A stretch of 64,000 bases of DNA from an uncultured Porphyromonadaceae bacterium (GCA_900546365.1 URCF01000003.1:62001-126000), one strand, 5' to 3'; positions 43,035 through 51,983 are shown, counted from the stretch's first letter. Numbers and translations are program-made. Notes: generated from the sequence alone by a model not told the origin.

Positions 43035-44384
43035 TTACAGGATGTCAGGGTCTTCCACCACTGGAGAGGTGGATTCGGCGATGGTTTCCTTGATGTTGAA
43101 CACGGCGCAGGCTCCGAGCACGAGGAGCACTCCGGCAAGCACAAGCATCATCACCTGGCTGCCGCCAACGAGCCAGAGCACTCCGCCACCAATGGCGGCG
43201 GCCACAATCTGGGGCACGCATATTGTGCCGTTGAACAGTCCGAGGTATGTGCCCATGTTCTTACCCGAGAGGGAGTTGGTGAGGATGGTGAACGGCATGG
43301 CAAGCATTGCTGCCCAGGCGCATCCAATCAGGAAATATGACACGAAAAGGCCGTATTGGTTGGTGATGAAATACACTGATATAAACCCGATGCCACCCAG
43401 CAGCAGGCTCAGGGAGTAGGCCACTTTGTGGTGGCGGAACATCGGAATGACCACGGCCCAAAGCACGGAGCCTACGGCCTGGACGGCGAAAAGCACACCC
43501 ACCCAGTTGCCGGCTTCCTGATAGGCGGCAGAGGATGTGTCGGAGGTGCCCCACACGGTGTGGGCGATGGCGCCGTTGGTGTAGGTCCACATATACATAA
43601 AGGCGGCCCAGCAGAAGAACTGTACCAAGCCTACAGTCCAGAATGTTTTGGGTGCGTTTTTGAGCAGACTGATCAGCGAGTTGCTCTCTTTTTCCTGCTC
43701 TTTGGTGATGCCATGGAATCTGGCGTATTCAGCCGGCGGCATCTCGCGGATGGTGACAAAGCTGTAGATTACACAGAGCACCAGTACCGCCGCACCTATA
43801 TAGAACGAATATGTGACAGTGTCAGGCACCTGTCCTACCGGAGCCAGATTGCTTATCCCTATGGCTGTAAGAGTGATAGGCGCGAGGTATCCTACAAGTG
43901 AGCCGGCGTTGCACAAAAAGCTCTGTATGGAGTAGGCGAGGCCTTTCTGCTTTTCGTTGACCATGTCGCCCACAAGCATCTTGAACGGCTGCATGGCCAT
44001 GTTGATGCTGGTGTCGAGAAACATCAGGGCTATGAATCCGAAAATCATTGCACCGGCGAGCGACAGCCCGAAGGAGCCGGCGTTGGGGAGCAGACACATC
44101 ACCACTATGGCCACTGCGGCTCCGAGCAGCAGGTAGGGGAGACGGCGTCCGAACTTGTTCCATGTGCGGTCGGATGCCGCGCCCACGAGCGGCTGCACTA
44201 TGATGCCCATCAGCGGGGGGAGAATCCAGAAGTAGCTCAGTTTGTGGGGGTCGGCGCCGAGGGTGGCGAATATGCGGGAGATGTTGGCGCTTTGGAGGGC
44301 ATAAGCAATCTGAACGCCAAAAAATCCGAAGCTTAGATTCCACAGTTTCCAGAAACCGAGGTCGGGTTTGGTAAATTTGTTCAT
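43035..44384 (-). CDS. MFS sugar transporter, SLC45/GPH-like
   Basis: 449 residues with 12 membrane helices. The start MNKFTKPDLGFWKLWNLSFGFFGVQIAYALQ-type region and GAASDRTWNKFGRRLPYLLLGA match the SLC45-like sucrose or maltose permeases of bacteria. The ATG at 44384 is chosen because the frame upstream is not conserved. It follows nfo by 65 bases. The exact sugar is not known, and no glycoside hydrolase is next to it. Confidence 0.82.
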   Translation of the reverse strand: MNKFTKPDLGFWKLWNLSFGFFGVQIAYALQSANISRIFATLGADPHKLSYFWILPPLMGIIVQPLVGAASDRTWNKFGRRLPYLLLGAAVAIVVMCLLPNAGSFGLSLAGAMIFGFIALMFLDTSINMAMQPFKMLVGDMVNEKQKGLAYSIQSFLCNAGSLVGYLAPITLTAIGISNLAPVGQVPDTVTYSFYIGAAVLVLCVIYSFVTIREMPPAEYARFHGITKEQEKESNSLISLLKNAPKTFWTVGLVQFFCWAAFMYMWTYTNGAIAHTVWGTSDTSSAAYQEAGNWVGVLFAVQAVGSVLWAVVIPMFRHHKVAYSLSLLLGGIGFISVYFITNQYGLFVSYFLIGCAWAAMLAMPFTILTNSLSGKNMGTYLGLFNGTICVPQIVAAAIGGGVLWLVGGSQVMMLVLAGVLLVLGACAVFNIKETIAESTSPVVEDPDIL

Positions 44385-44414
44385 AATACTTGAATTGGTG
44401 TTTTTTGGGGAGGG

Positions 44415-44438
44415 GATGTAAGTATGGATGTAAGTATG
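44415..44438. repeat. Two tandem 12-bp repeats
   Basis: GATGTAAGTATG occurs twice head to tail (44415-44426, 44427-44438) in the gap between nfo and the MFS gene. Confidence 0.7.
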
Positions 44439-44449
44439 ATCGTGATATT

Positions 44450-45292
44450 TTATTTCACAAGCGAGTAGAGCCATGCTATCTCTTCGGCCCATATAGTGTC
44501 GTCGGGGGTTTCGAGAATCAGGGGGATATTGTCGAGTCGCGGGTCGTTCATCATTCGCTCAAAAAACTCCTTGCCCAAGGTGCCGTTGCCGAGCGAGTCG
44601 TGGCGGTCCACTTTGCTGCCGAGTCCTTTCTTGGAGTCGTTGATATGCATTCCGCTCAGGTATTTGAGACCCACGATGCGGTCAAATTCCTGCCATGTGT
44701 GCTCATACCCTCCGGGGGTGGCCAAGTCATATCCGGCGGCATAGGCGTGGCAGGTGTCGATGCACACGCCCACTCTGCTTTTGTCCTCCACTTTGTCGAT
44801 GATATGGGCGAGATGTTCAAAATCAAATCCGAGGTTGCTCCCTTGTCCGGCGGTGTTCTCGATCACGGCTTTCACCCCTTGGGTTTGGCTGAGGGTGATG
44901 TTGATTGACTCGGCGATGAGGTTGAGGCACTCATCAGTGGTCATTTCGTTGAGATGGCTTCCGGGATGGAAGTTGACCATCGTCAGGCCGAGTAGGCTGG
45001 CGCGGTTGAGCTCGTCAAGGAAAGCCTCGCGGCTCTTGGCAAGCTTTTCGGCATCGGGGGCACCGAGATTGATCAGGAAACTGTCGTGGGGAAGGATATG
45101 CTCGGGGGCGTAGCCGAATTCGGCGCAGCGCTGCTTGAACAGATCGATGTCGGCGGGTTTCAACGCCGCTGATTTCCACCTTTGCGGCTGACGGGTGAAG
45201 AGAGCGAACGCCTTGGCTCCGATGTCATGGGCTTTGACAGGAGTGTTGGCAATGCCGTCCGATAAGGACACATGGGCACCTACGTATTTCAT
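44450..45292 (-). CDS. nfo: Endonuclease IV (AP endonuclease)
   Basis: 280 residues. The TIM-barrel enzyme cuts 5' of abasic sites using three zinc ions. Ligand motifs are visible: GAHVSLSDGIANTP, NFHPGSH, VIENTAGQGSNLG (Glu ligand), CIDTCHAYAAGYD, GMHINDSKKGLGSKVDRHDSLG (His and Asp ligands) and the final ILETPDD (Glu). Length is normal. Cytosolic base-excision repair. Confidence 0.95.
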   Translation of the reverse strand: MKYVGAHVSLSDGIANTPVKAHDIGAKAFALFTRQPQRWKSAALKPADIDLFKQRCAEFGYAPEHILPHDSFLINLGAPDAEKLAKSREAFLDELNRASLLGLTMVNFHPGSHLNEMTTDECLNLIAESINITLSQTQGVKAVIENTAGQGSNLGFDFEHLAHIIDKVEDKSRVGVCIDTCHAYAAGYDLATPGGYEHTWQEFDRIVGLKYLSGMHINDSKKGLGSKVDRHDSLGNGTLGKEFFERMMNDPRLDNIPLILETPDDTIWAEEIAWLYSLVK

Positions 45293-45424
45293 TTTTTTGT
45301 ATAATTTTTTTTACGCGTATTAAACTTCACCGCGAATATAATGATTTTTGCCGAGATGAGAGGCCGATATGCTGTCAAAAATATTTTTTGACGATAATAT
45401 ATCCCATCTGTGCCGAAAAATTTC

Positions 45425-45432
45425 TATCTTTG
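45425..45432 (+). promoter_or_regulatory. -7 box for udk
   Basis: TATCTTTG matches TAnnTTTG, 25 bases before the ATG at 45458. It falls inside the frame extension from 45410, so that earlier start would not be transcribed from here. Confidence 0.55.
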
Positions 45433-45457
45433 TGTTATTGTATTCAAATTTCAGAGT

Positions 45458-46087
45458 ATGCTTATCATAGGTATTGCCGGTGGCACCGGTTCCGGAAAAA
45501 CCACCGTGGTAAATAAAATAATCAAGAGCCTTCCTCCTGGAGAGGTGGCAGTGCTGCCGCAGGACTCATACTATAAGGATTCGAGCCATGTGCCGGTGGA
45601 GGAGCGCAGCAAAATCAATTTCGATGAGCCGGCCGCCATTGAATGGACTCTGCTTGTGGACCATCTCAAGCAGCTGAAGGAGGGAAAGGCCATTGAGATG
45701 CCCACATACTCCTATCTCACCTGCACGCGTCAGCCTGAAACAGTGCATGTGGAGCCCCGCGATGTGGTGATAGTGGAGGGTATCCTTGTGCTCACCGACC
45801 CTGTGATCCGTTCGATGATGGATGTGAAGGTGTTTGTGGATGCCGATGCCGACGACAGGCTCATCCGCGTGATAGCGCGTGATTGTGTGGAGCGCGGACG
45901 CACTCCCATGATGGTGATCACCCGCTACGAGGAGGTGCTCAAGCCCATGCACTCCATGTATATCGAGCCGTCCAAACGGTTTGCCGACCTGATAGTGCCG
46001 CAGGGAGGCAACAATATGGTGGCCATCAATCTGCTCACTGATTATATAGAAGCGCGGTTGCGTAAAGCCCGCTGCTCCCACTCCTGA
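45458..46087 (+). CDS. udk: Uridine kinase
   Basis: 209 residues. The P-loop GIAGGTGSGKTTVVNKI opens the protein (about 4-20); DEPAAIEWTLLVDHLKQL, TYSYLTCTR and VVIVEGILVLTDPVIR are standard for the enzyme, which phosphorylates uridine and cytidine for salvage. It leads a compact run with lptB (3-base gap), the glycosyltransferase, DUF4286 and ruvC. Confidence 0.93.
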   Translation: MLIIGIAGGTGSGKTTVVNKIIKSLPPGEVAVLPQDSYYKDSSHVPVEERSKINFDEPAAIEWTLLVDHLKQLKEGKAIEMPTYSYLTCTRQPETVHVEPRDVVIVEGILVLTDPVIRSMMDVKVFVDADADDRLIRVIARDCVERGRTPMMVITRYEEVLKPMHSMYIEPSKRFADLIVPQGGNNMVAINLLTDYIEARLRKARCSHS

Positions 46088-46090
46088 ACT

Positions 46091-46993
46091 ATGGCTATTA
46101 CAATCACACGCGACGATAAACAGCACACTTCCGAGGACACTCCGATGCTCCACGAGCTGGAGAATCCCGAAGCTGAGCAGTATCCTCCCGGACCGCAGCC
46201 GGATATCGAGAACCGTCCCGCGCCTGCGCCTCACCCTGTAGGCACAGCCAACAAGATGGTGCTCCGCACTGAGAATCTGGTGAAGAAATATGGCAAGCGC
46301 ACGGTGGTCAATCATGTGTCAATCGATGTGACACAGGGCGAGATTGTGGGTCTTCTCGGCCCGAATGGCGCAGGAAAAACCACCACTTTCTACATGACCA
46401 CCGGCCTGATTATCCCCAACGAGGGACAGATATTCATCAACGACATGAATATCACCAAATATCCGGTGTACCGCCGCGCACAGTACGGCATCGGCTATCT
46501 GGCGCAGGAGCCGTCGGTGTTCCGCAAGCTTTCTGTGGAGGATAATATCCGGGCAGTGCTGCAGATGACCAAAACTTCTCCTGAATATCAGAAAGAGAAG
46601 CTTGAGAGCCTGCTTGACGAGTTCTCGCTGCAGCATGTGCGCAAAAACCTGGGCGACCAGCTGTCGGGCGGTGAGCGCCGCCGCACAGAAATAGCCCGGT
46701 GTCTTGCCATCAACCCCAAATTCATAATGCTCGATGAGCCGTTTGCCGGCGTTGACCCAATAGCGGTGGAGGATATCCAGAAGGTGGTGTACAGTCTCAA
46801 GGAGAAGAACATCGGTATTCTCATCACCGACCACAATGCTCCAGAAACCCTCTCCATCACCGACCGCGCCTATCTGCTCTTTGACGGCAAGATACTGTTT
46901 CAGGGCACATCAGAGCAGCTGGCCGAGAACCCGGTGGTGCGCGAGAAATATCTCGGCACCCAGTTCATATTCAACCGTAAGAAATTCAATTGA
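46091..46993 (+). CDS. lptB: LPS export ABC transporter ATPase LptB with N-terminal extension
   Basis: 300 residues. The ABC domain starts near residue 56 (MVLRTENLVKKYGKRTVV): Walker A GPNGAGKTT, signature LSGGERRRTEIARCL, Walker B FIMLDEPFAGVDP and H-loop LITDHN. VFRKLSVEDNI is LptB-specific. LptB powers LPS extraction from the inner membrane with LptF and LptG, which are not in the window. The first 55 residues are acidic and Pro-rich and absent from typical LptB. A start at 46256 would remove them, but the ATG at 46091 is 3 bases after udk. Confidence 0.9.
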   Translation: MAITITRDDKQHTSEDTPMLHELENPEAEQYPPGPQPDIENRPAPAPHPVGTANKMVLRTENLVKKYGKRTVVNHVSIDVTQGEIVGLLGPNGAGKTTTFYMTTGLIIPNEGQIFINDMNITKYPVYRRAQYGIGYLAQEPSVFRKLSVEDNIRAVLQMTKTSPEYQKEKLESLLDEFSLQHVRKNLGDQLSGGERRRTEIARCLAINPKFIMLDEPFAGVDPIAVEDIQKVVYSLKEKNIGILITDHNAPETLSITDRAYLLFDGKILFQGTSEQLAENPVVREKYLGTQFIFNRKKFN

Positions 46994-47019
46994 CCGTTCA
47001 CCCTCTCATCCTTTCGCCC

Positions 47020-47793
47020 ATGCATCCGCTTTTCTCTATAATCACAGTTTGCTACAATGCCGACGCCACCATTGGCCGCACCATGGAAAGTGTTGCTGCC
47101 CAGGGGTTTGATGACTATGAGCATATAATTGTGGACGGGGCATCCAAGGATGGCACCCTGGACAAGGTGAGAATGTTGTCCACCTCCCGCACAAGGGTGA
47201 TAAGCGAGCCTGACAGTGGCATTTACGATGCCATGAACAAAGGGCTTGACCGCGCCGGCGGCAAATATCTGATATTCCTGAACGCAGGCGACAGATTCCA
47301 CTCCTCCGACTCCTTGCAGCATATTGCCGACGGGGCGGTGAACAATAATTTCCCCGGCATCATCTATGGCCAGACCGACCTTGTGGATAATGAAGGCCGA
47401 CGCCTCGGGCCGCGCCACCTCACCGCACCCCCGCAGTTGACCTACAAATCGTTTGCACAGGGGATGATGGTGTGCCATCAGGCGTTTGTAGTGCTGTCGC
47501 GGATTGCCATGCCGTACAACACCCGCTATCGCTATTCAGCCGACTACGAATGGTGCATACGCTGTCTGCAACATTCCCGCTCCAACCACTATCTGCCCGA
47601 GGTGCTGGTGGATTACCTCAGCGAGGGAGCCACCACCGTGCATCGCCGCCGAAGCCTCATGGAGCGGTTCAATATCATGTGCCGCTACTACGGCACCATA
47701 TCCACCATCCTGCGGCATATCAAGTTTTTGCCGCGCTTTCTGCGCCACCGCCGGGCCATGAAATCCGCCAACAAATCCACCTCAGCAGTATGA
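47020..47793 (+). CDS. Glycosyltransferase family 2
   Basis: 257 residues. GT2 signatures: FSIITVCYNADATIGRTMES, IIVDGASKDGTLD, ISEPDSGIYDAMNKGL and FLNAGDRF in place of the DxD loop. It most likely adds a sugar to LPS, capsule or another cell-surface glycan on the cytoplasmic face; acceptor unknown. The ATG at 47020 is preferred over an upstream TTG. Its stop overlaps the DUF4286 start (ATGA). Its position after lptB fits an envelope role. Confidence 0.87.
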   Translation: MHPLFSIITVCYNADATIGRTMESVAAQGFDDYEHIIVDGASKDGTLDKVRMLSTSRTRVISEPDSGIYDAMNKGLDRAGGKYLIFLNAGDRFHSSDSLQHIADGAVNNNFPGIIYGQTDLVDNEGRRLGPRHLTAPPQLTYKSFAQGMMVCHQAFVVLSRIAMPYNTRYRYSADYEWCIRCLQHSRSNHYLPEVLVDYLSEGATTVHRRRSLMERFNIMCRYYGTISTILRHIKFLPRFLRHRRAMKSANKSTSAV

Positions 47794-48101
47794 TACAGCT
47801 CAACATCACCTTTTATGTCCATGTTTCCGTGCGCAACGGTTTTCTCGAATGGGTGCGCACCACATTCATTCCCGAGGCCACAGCCGGGGGAGTGGTGCGC
47901 GATGCCCGGCTGATGCTTGTGGAGCATCAGGTGGAGCCTGATGCGCTCACCTACGCCGTGCAGTTTGTGGCCGATGATGCCGCTGCCGCCCGCCTGTGGC
48001 ACGACGAGGGGAGGGGAGCGGCGATGCTCCGCGACATTGTGGAGCGGCACATGCAGAAAGTGCTGTTTTTCTCATCGTTCATGGATATATTGCCGTTATG
48101 A
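47790..48101 (+). CDS. DUF4286 family protein
   Basis: 103 residues. The pattern NITFYVHVSVRNGFLEWVRTTF near the start and a short alpha/beta body ending MQKVLFFSSFMDILPL match DUF4286, a small ferredoxin-like family common in Bacteroidetes and often beside ruvC. No function is established. It overlaps the upstream GT2 stop and the downstream ruvC start by ATGA on each side, so all three are translationally coupled. Confidence 0.82.
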   Translation: MIQLNITFYVHVSVRNGFLEWVRTTFIPEATAGGVVRDARLMLVEHQVEPDALTYAVQFVADDAAAARLWHDEGRGAAMLRDIVERHMQKVLFFSSFMDILPL

Positions 48102-48691
48102 ACAGCTCCGCAGCTTCCACCTCTCCGCTCGCTGTCTATGACCGCATAATCATAGGCATTGACCCCGGCACCAATGTGATGGGGTATGGCATCCTTGGCG
48201 TTGTTGCCCGCAAGCCGAGCATGATAGCCATGGGGGTGATAGAGCTGAGCAAGTTCGAGAGCCACTATCGCCGCCTTGGCCGTATCTACGAGCGTGTGCT
48301 GGGGCTGGTGGAGCAGTATATGCCTGACGAGATGGCTATCGAGGCTCCGTTTTTCGGCAAGAATGTGCAGAGTATGCTCAAACTCGGGAGGGCGCAGGGT
48401 GTGGCTATGGCCGCGGCCTTGTGTCGCGATGTGCCGATTGTGGAGTATGAGCCGCGAAAAATCAAGATGGCCATCACCGGCAGTGGCGCAGCCTCCAAGG
48501 AGCAGGTGCGCGAGATGCTCCGCCGTATCCTCAACATCCCCACCGAATCGCTGCTGCCGCAGCTCGACAGCACCGATGCCCTCGCTGCGGCGCTGTGCCA
48601 CTTCTATGAGAGCTCCAAGCCTGCCGCTGCCAAGGCGGCGTGTAAATCGTGGAAGGAGTTTATTGCGAGAAATCCTGATAAAGTCAAATAA
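48098..48691 (+). CDS. ruvC: Holliday junction resolvase RuvC
   Basis: 197 residues. RuvC resolves four-way junctions as a dimer with RuvAB. The acidic active site is intact: IIGIDPGTNVMGYG (Asp), MAIEAPFFGKNVQSMLKLG (Glu), and LPQLDSTDALAAALCH (two Asp). KMAITGSGAASKEQV is also typical. The start at 48098 overlaps the DUF4286 stop; a longer frame from 47996 lies inside that gene and is not used. Confidence 0.95.
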   Translation: MNSSAASTSPLAVYDRIIIGIDPGTNVMGYGILGVVARKPSMIAMGVIELSKFESHYRRLGRIYERVLGLVEQYMPDEMAIEAPFFGKNVQSMLKLGRAQGVAMAAALCRDVPIVEYEPRKIKMAITGSGAASKEQVREMLRRILNIPTESLLPQLDSTDALAAALCHFYESSKPAAAKAACKSWKEFIARNPDKVK

Positions 48692-48706
48692 AATAATATA
48701 CCGATC

Positions 48707-49180
48707 ATGAAATTTTTTATTGTAGAGAACAATCAGCAGGCCGGTCCTTTCAGTGTGGAGGAGATGGCCATGCACGGTGTCACCCCGTCCACTCCTGTGT
48801 GGCGCGAAGGGATGGCCGACTGGACTCCCGCCGGCAATGTGCCCGAGCTGGCTTCACTGTTCAGCACATCCCGGCCTCAGCCCCAACCCTCATATCAGGG
48901 TTGCAATCCCGATTCCAACCCTATGCAGCCTGTGTGTCCTAAAACCTGGCTGCTCGAGTCGATACTCGTCACCATTTTCTGCTGCGTGCCGTTCGGTATT
49001 GTTGGGATAATCAAAGCCAGCTCCGTGTCGTCAAAATTCGCAGCCGGTGATTTTGCCGGAGCCACCAAAGCATCGGCTGATGCCAAGAAATGGACCATCA
49101 TAGGTCTTGTTTGCGGTATAGTGATCAATCTTCTCACCTACTTTTTTGTGCTCGGCAGCTCGTTGGGTGCATTAATGTAA
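48707..49180 (+). CDS. GYF_2 (DUF4339) and CD225/dispanin domain membrane protein
   Basis: 157 residues. Residues about 1-50 are a GYF_2 domain (FFIVENNQQAGPFSVEEM, TPVWREGMADWTPA). After a Pro/Gln-rich linker, about 78-155 form a CD225-like pair of membrane segments (TWLLESILVTIFCCVPFGIVGIIKAS). The combination is widespread in bacteria, with GYF_2 thought to bind proline-rich peptides; the role is unknown. It follows ruvC by 15 bases and precedes the ROK gene by 21. Confidence 0.85.
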   Translation: MKFFIVENNQQAGPFSVEEMAMHGVTPSTPVWREGMADWTPAGNVPELASLFSTSRPQPQPSYQGCNPDSNPMQPVCPKTWLLESILVTIFCCVPFGIVGIIKASSVSSKFAAGDFAGATKASADAKKWTIIGLVCGIVINLLTYFFVLGSSLGALM

Positions 49181-49201
49181 ATCAAACCAAATCAACATAC
49201 C

Positions 49202-50308
49202 ATGTACAAATTTGACAAACGAATAGTAATCACACTTGACGCCGGCGGCACGAATTTTGTGTTCGGTGCCATGCAGGCCAATGAGTTTATTGTTGACCCC
49301 ATCACCATGCCTTCCAACGCCCAGGACCTGGATATGTGTCTGGACACGATGGTGAAAGGTTTCGAGCAGATAATCTCCAAACTTGACCAGAAGCCTGTGG
49401 CCATAAGCTTCGCTTTCCCCGGTCCGGCGGACTATCCCAACGGCATCATCGGCGGCTACCTTCCCAACTTCCCCTCTTTCCGCGACGGTGTGGCTCTCGG
49501 CCCGTTTCTCGAGGATAAGTTCGGCATCCCTGTGTATATCAACAACGACGGCGACCTCTTTGCATTCGGCGAGGCTATCGGCGGCATCCTTCCCGAAATC
49601 AACGACAAGCTCGCAGCCATGGGTTGCGCCCGCAAGTACACCAATCTGCTCGGCTACACATTCGGCACCGGTTTCGGTATCGGCATGGTGATCGACGGGC
49701 GGTTGAACCGTGGCAACAACTCGTGTGTGGAAACATTCTGCCTGCGCCATAAGAATCATCCCGAGGTGATTGTGGAGGAGGGTGTGGCCATCCGTGCCAT
49801 CAAGCGTGTGTATGGTGAGAAGTCGGGCGACATCCACCATAAATTCGAGCCTAAGGATATATGCGACATAGCCGAAGGGAAGCTCCCCGGCAACAAGGAG
49901 GCAGCTATCGCCGCATTTGAGGAATTTGGCACAGTTGCCGGCGATGCTATCGCCACTGCCGTCACCCTCACCGACTCGCTCGTGGTGATTGGCGGCGGAC
50001 TGACCGGCGCGCGCAAATTCTTCATGCCCGCGCTCATGCAGCAGCTCCGCATGGTGCTTCATTTTGTCAACGGCGATGAAATCAGCCGTCTGCCCGAAAA
50101 GGTGTTTGACCTTGACAATGAGCAGGAGTTTGCCGAGTTTGCCAAAGGCGAGAGCCGTCCGCTCAAGATCTACGGCACTGACCGCTATGTGGTGTATGAC
50201 CCGATGAAATGCACCGGTGTGGCCATCTCCAAGCTCGGAGCGAGCAAAGCCATATCCATCGGTGCCTACTCGTTCGCGCTGTCGATGCTTGACTCGGTCA
50301 AGAACTGA
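49202..50308 (+). CDS. ROK family sugar kinase-like protein
   Basis: 368 residues. The ATP loop is ITLDAGGTNFVFGAM, and INNDGDLFAFGEA (catalytic Asp) and YTFGTGFGIGMVIDG follow; VVIGGGLTGARKFF forms the C-terminal nucleotide site. These identify the ROK family (glucokinase, N-acetylhexosamine kinases). The zinc motif CXCGXXGCXE typical of many ROK kinases is absent: the region reads NSCVETFCLRHKNHPE. Substrate specificity is not predictable. It converges on the CPBP protease gene. Confidence 0.85.
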   Translation: MYKFDKRIVITLDAGGTNFVFGAMQANEFIVDPITMPSNAQDLDMCLDTMVKGFEQIISKLDQKPVAISFAFPGPADYPNGIIGGYLPNFPSFRDGVALGPFLEDKFGIPVYINNDGDLFAFGEAIGGILPEINDKLAAMGCARKYTNLLGYTFGTGFGIGMVIDGRLNRGNNSCVETFCLRHKNHPEVIVEEGVAIRAIKRVYGEKSGDIHHKFEPKDICDIAEGKLPGNKEAAIAAFEEFGTVAGDAIATAVTLTDSLVVIGGGLTGARKFFMPALMQQLRMVLHFVNGDEISRLPEKVFDLDNEQEFAEFAKGESRPLKIYGTDRYVVYDPMKCTGVAISKLGASKAISIGAYSFALSMLDSVKN

Positions 50309-50329
50309 CCGGGCCGGGAATGACACATA

Positions 50330-51214
50330 TTATTCAAGCGGGTTGCTCTCCGGAGTGACCCGCTTTGCTGTGCGCCAAGTGAGGAATATCAGGAGGGCGG
50401 TGACCACCACGCTTGTAAGCGTGAGCCATAACTGCTGAGGCTCGGCGCCGAGGGTGTTGATATTGTCGGTGCCTTGGTTGTGGGCAAGCCACATGGCGTA
50501 GGCTGTCATGCCGTTGTTGAGCACATGGGCTATGACCGGGAGCCACAGGCATCCGGTCCACACCACAAGATAGCCGAAATAGGCTCCCAGCAGCAGGCGT
50601 GGCATAAAACCGAAAAACTGGAAGTGCATGGCACTGAACAGCACCGCTGTGGTCCACACTGCCAGATGCTTGCCCATCGGCAGCGTCACCAGAAGCCGTT
50701 GGAGGGTGCCGCGGAAATAGAGCTCCTCGCTGAGCCCGGCCAGCAATGACACAATCATCAGCGCCACCGCGAATGCGCCCGCGCTCCATGTGCCGAACAG
50801 CATCCCGGTCATCTCCTCAGCATTGGTCTCACTGCTCCGCATCCATTGCTCCAGTGCGCCCATCGATTCAGGCAGCGACAGGCAGCGGTTCCATTCCACC
50901 ATCCAGTTCATGGCGGGAATGGCAGCGAGGAGGGTGGCGAAAATAAGCAGCGCGGCGGTGGCGGACGGTGCTTTGTTGACCATCAGAAACCGGTCAGGGG
51001 TGCGTGTGCACATCATCGCCACAATCACTGCCGGAAGGATGAACATGATTATATCCTGAAGTATGGTGGCCACCCTCACTTTGCCGGGGGTGAACCCATT
51101 GATGGTGACCATATGCACAAGCACGCTCGCAACCACCATGCAGAGCAGGGTGACGAGCAGAAACAGCCATATTCTTTGGGCCGGAGGGAGCAGGAATTTA
51201 ATATTTTCTTTCAT
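50330..51214 (-). CDS. CPBP (CAAX-like) intramembrane metalloprotease
   Basis: 294 residues with about 8 membrane helices. The glutamic protease motifs of the ABI/Rce1 family are intact: EELYFRGTLQRLL (about 165), SAMHFQFFGF, and HVLNNGMTAY. Bacterial members include bacteriocin-immunity proteins and regulators of membrane proteolysis, but the substrate here is unknown. Its ATG overlaps the trmN6 stop (ATGA), so the two are cotranscribed. Confidence 0.87.
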   Translation of the reverse strand: MKENIKFLLPPAQRIWLFLLVTLLCMVVASVLVHMVTINGFTPGKVRVATILQDIIMFILPAVIVAMMCTRTPDRFLMVNKAPSATAALLIFATLLAAIPAMNWMVEWNRCLSLPESMGALEQWMRSSETNAEEMTGMLFGTWSAGAFAVALMIVSLLAGLSEELYFRGTLQRLLVTLPMGKHLAVWTTAVLFSAMHFQFFGFMPRLLLGAYFGYLVVWTGCLWLPVIAHVLNNGMTAYAMWLAHNQGTDNINTLGAEPQQLWLTLTSVVVTALLIFLTWRTAKRVTPESNPLE

Positions 51215-51912
51215 TTGAGATGGGTGTAAAAATCGTTGGTCAATACCCTGTATTCCGGGGAGTAGTCACCGCCGTCGGTCCGGATCTGGAGTGCGGTACG
51301 CTCTATCATCATCTCTGTGCGCCCTATCTGCACGAGCACTCTCATCGGAGCCTTACCCTCGCGTGAGCTCACCATGCATACACGCTGCATATTGAGCCTG
51401 TGGAAGCAGACGGCGGCATCGATGGCGTTGAATTGGTTGGCCGGAGCGATGAACGACAATCTGCCTGACGGAGAAAGTTTCTTCGCAGCCAGCTCTATCA
51501 GCGATTCGGGCGACAGGGAGCCGGCGTGGCGTGCTCCGGCGCGGCGTAAGTCGGGCGATTTGAGGGTGGTGTCAAAATAAGGCGGATTGCTGACAATGGC
51601 ATCAGCCTCGCCAAGGGTGTCGGCCAGCTCAAGGGCATCGCCGTGGACAATTCTCACCCTGTCGCTCCAAGGCGAGGAGGCTGCGTTGGCAGCGGCTTCG
51701 AGGGCTGAAGCGCGGTCTATCTCCACTCCGGTTATCGTGCATCCGCATCGTTGCGCCGCCATCAGAGCTATCAGACCGGTGCCGGTGCCGAGGTCCCACA
51801 CGGAGCCACTGTGGGGCAGGGCGCACCATGCGCCGAGCAGCACACCGTCGGTGCCTATTTTCATGGCGCTTTGCTCCTGGTGCAGGTCGAATTGGCGGGT
51901 ATGGAAAATCAT
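51211..51912 (-). CDS. tRNA1(Val) (adenine37-N6)-methyltransferase (TrmN6/YfiC family)
   Basis: 233 residues. The SAM motif VWDLGTGTGLIALMAAQRC and the adenine methylase motif IVSNPPYFDTTLKS (about 108-121) are present, and the start FHTRQFDLHQEQSAMKIGTDGVLLGAW is characteristic of YfiC. It methylates A37 of a tRNA-Val. The frame extends five codons upstream, but these overlap the -7 box; the ATG at 51912 begins the conserved sequence. Confidence 0.9.
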   Translation of the reverse strand: MIFHTRQFDLHQEQSAMKIGTDGVLLGAWCALPHSGSVWDLGTGTGLIALMAAQRCGCTITGVEIDRASALEAAANAASSPWSDRVRIVHGDALELADTLGEADAIVSNPPYFDTTLKSPDLRRAGARHAGSLSPESLIELAAKKLSPSGRLSFIAPANQFNAIDAAVCFHRLNMQRVCMVSSREGKAPMRVLVQIGRTEMMIERTALQIRTDGGDYSPEYRVLTNDFYTHLK

Positions 51913-51916
51913 GCGG

Positions 51917-51924
51917 CAAAAGTA
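51917..51924 (-). promoter_or_regulatory. -7 box abutting the trmN6 start codon
   Basis: Minus strand TACTTTTG, matching TAnnTTTG, with only 4 bases (CCGC) before the ATG at 51912. It directly follows the upstream terminator's T run. Confidence 0.45.
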
Positions 51925-51960
51925 CAAAAAAGGAGCGCGGCCTGCAATAGGTCGCGCTCC
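51925..51960 (-). terminator. Terminator of the leftward secreted-protein gene
   Basis: A 12-bp stem (51949-51960 with 51932-51943, one G-U pair, five-base loop) is followed on the minus strand by six T. It starts 24 bases after the stop at 51984. Confidence 0.88.
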
Positions 51961-51983
51961 GGAAGAATCAAAAGGATATCCTT

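Noticed and set aside
50336..50365. Stem AAGCGGGT/ACCCGCTT as terminator of the ROK gene
   Set aside because: It lies within the coding end of the CPBP protease gene and lacks a T run; could help but is not supportable.
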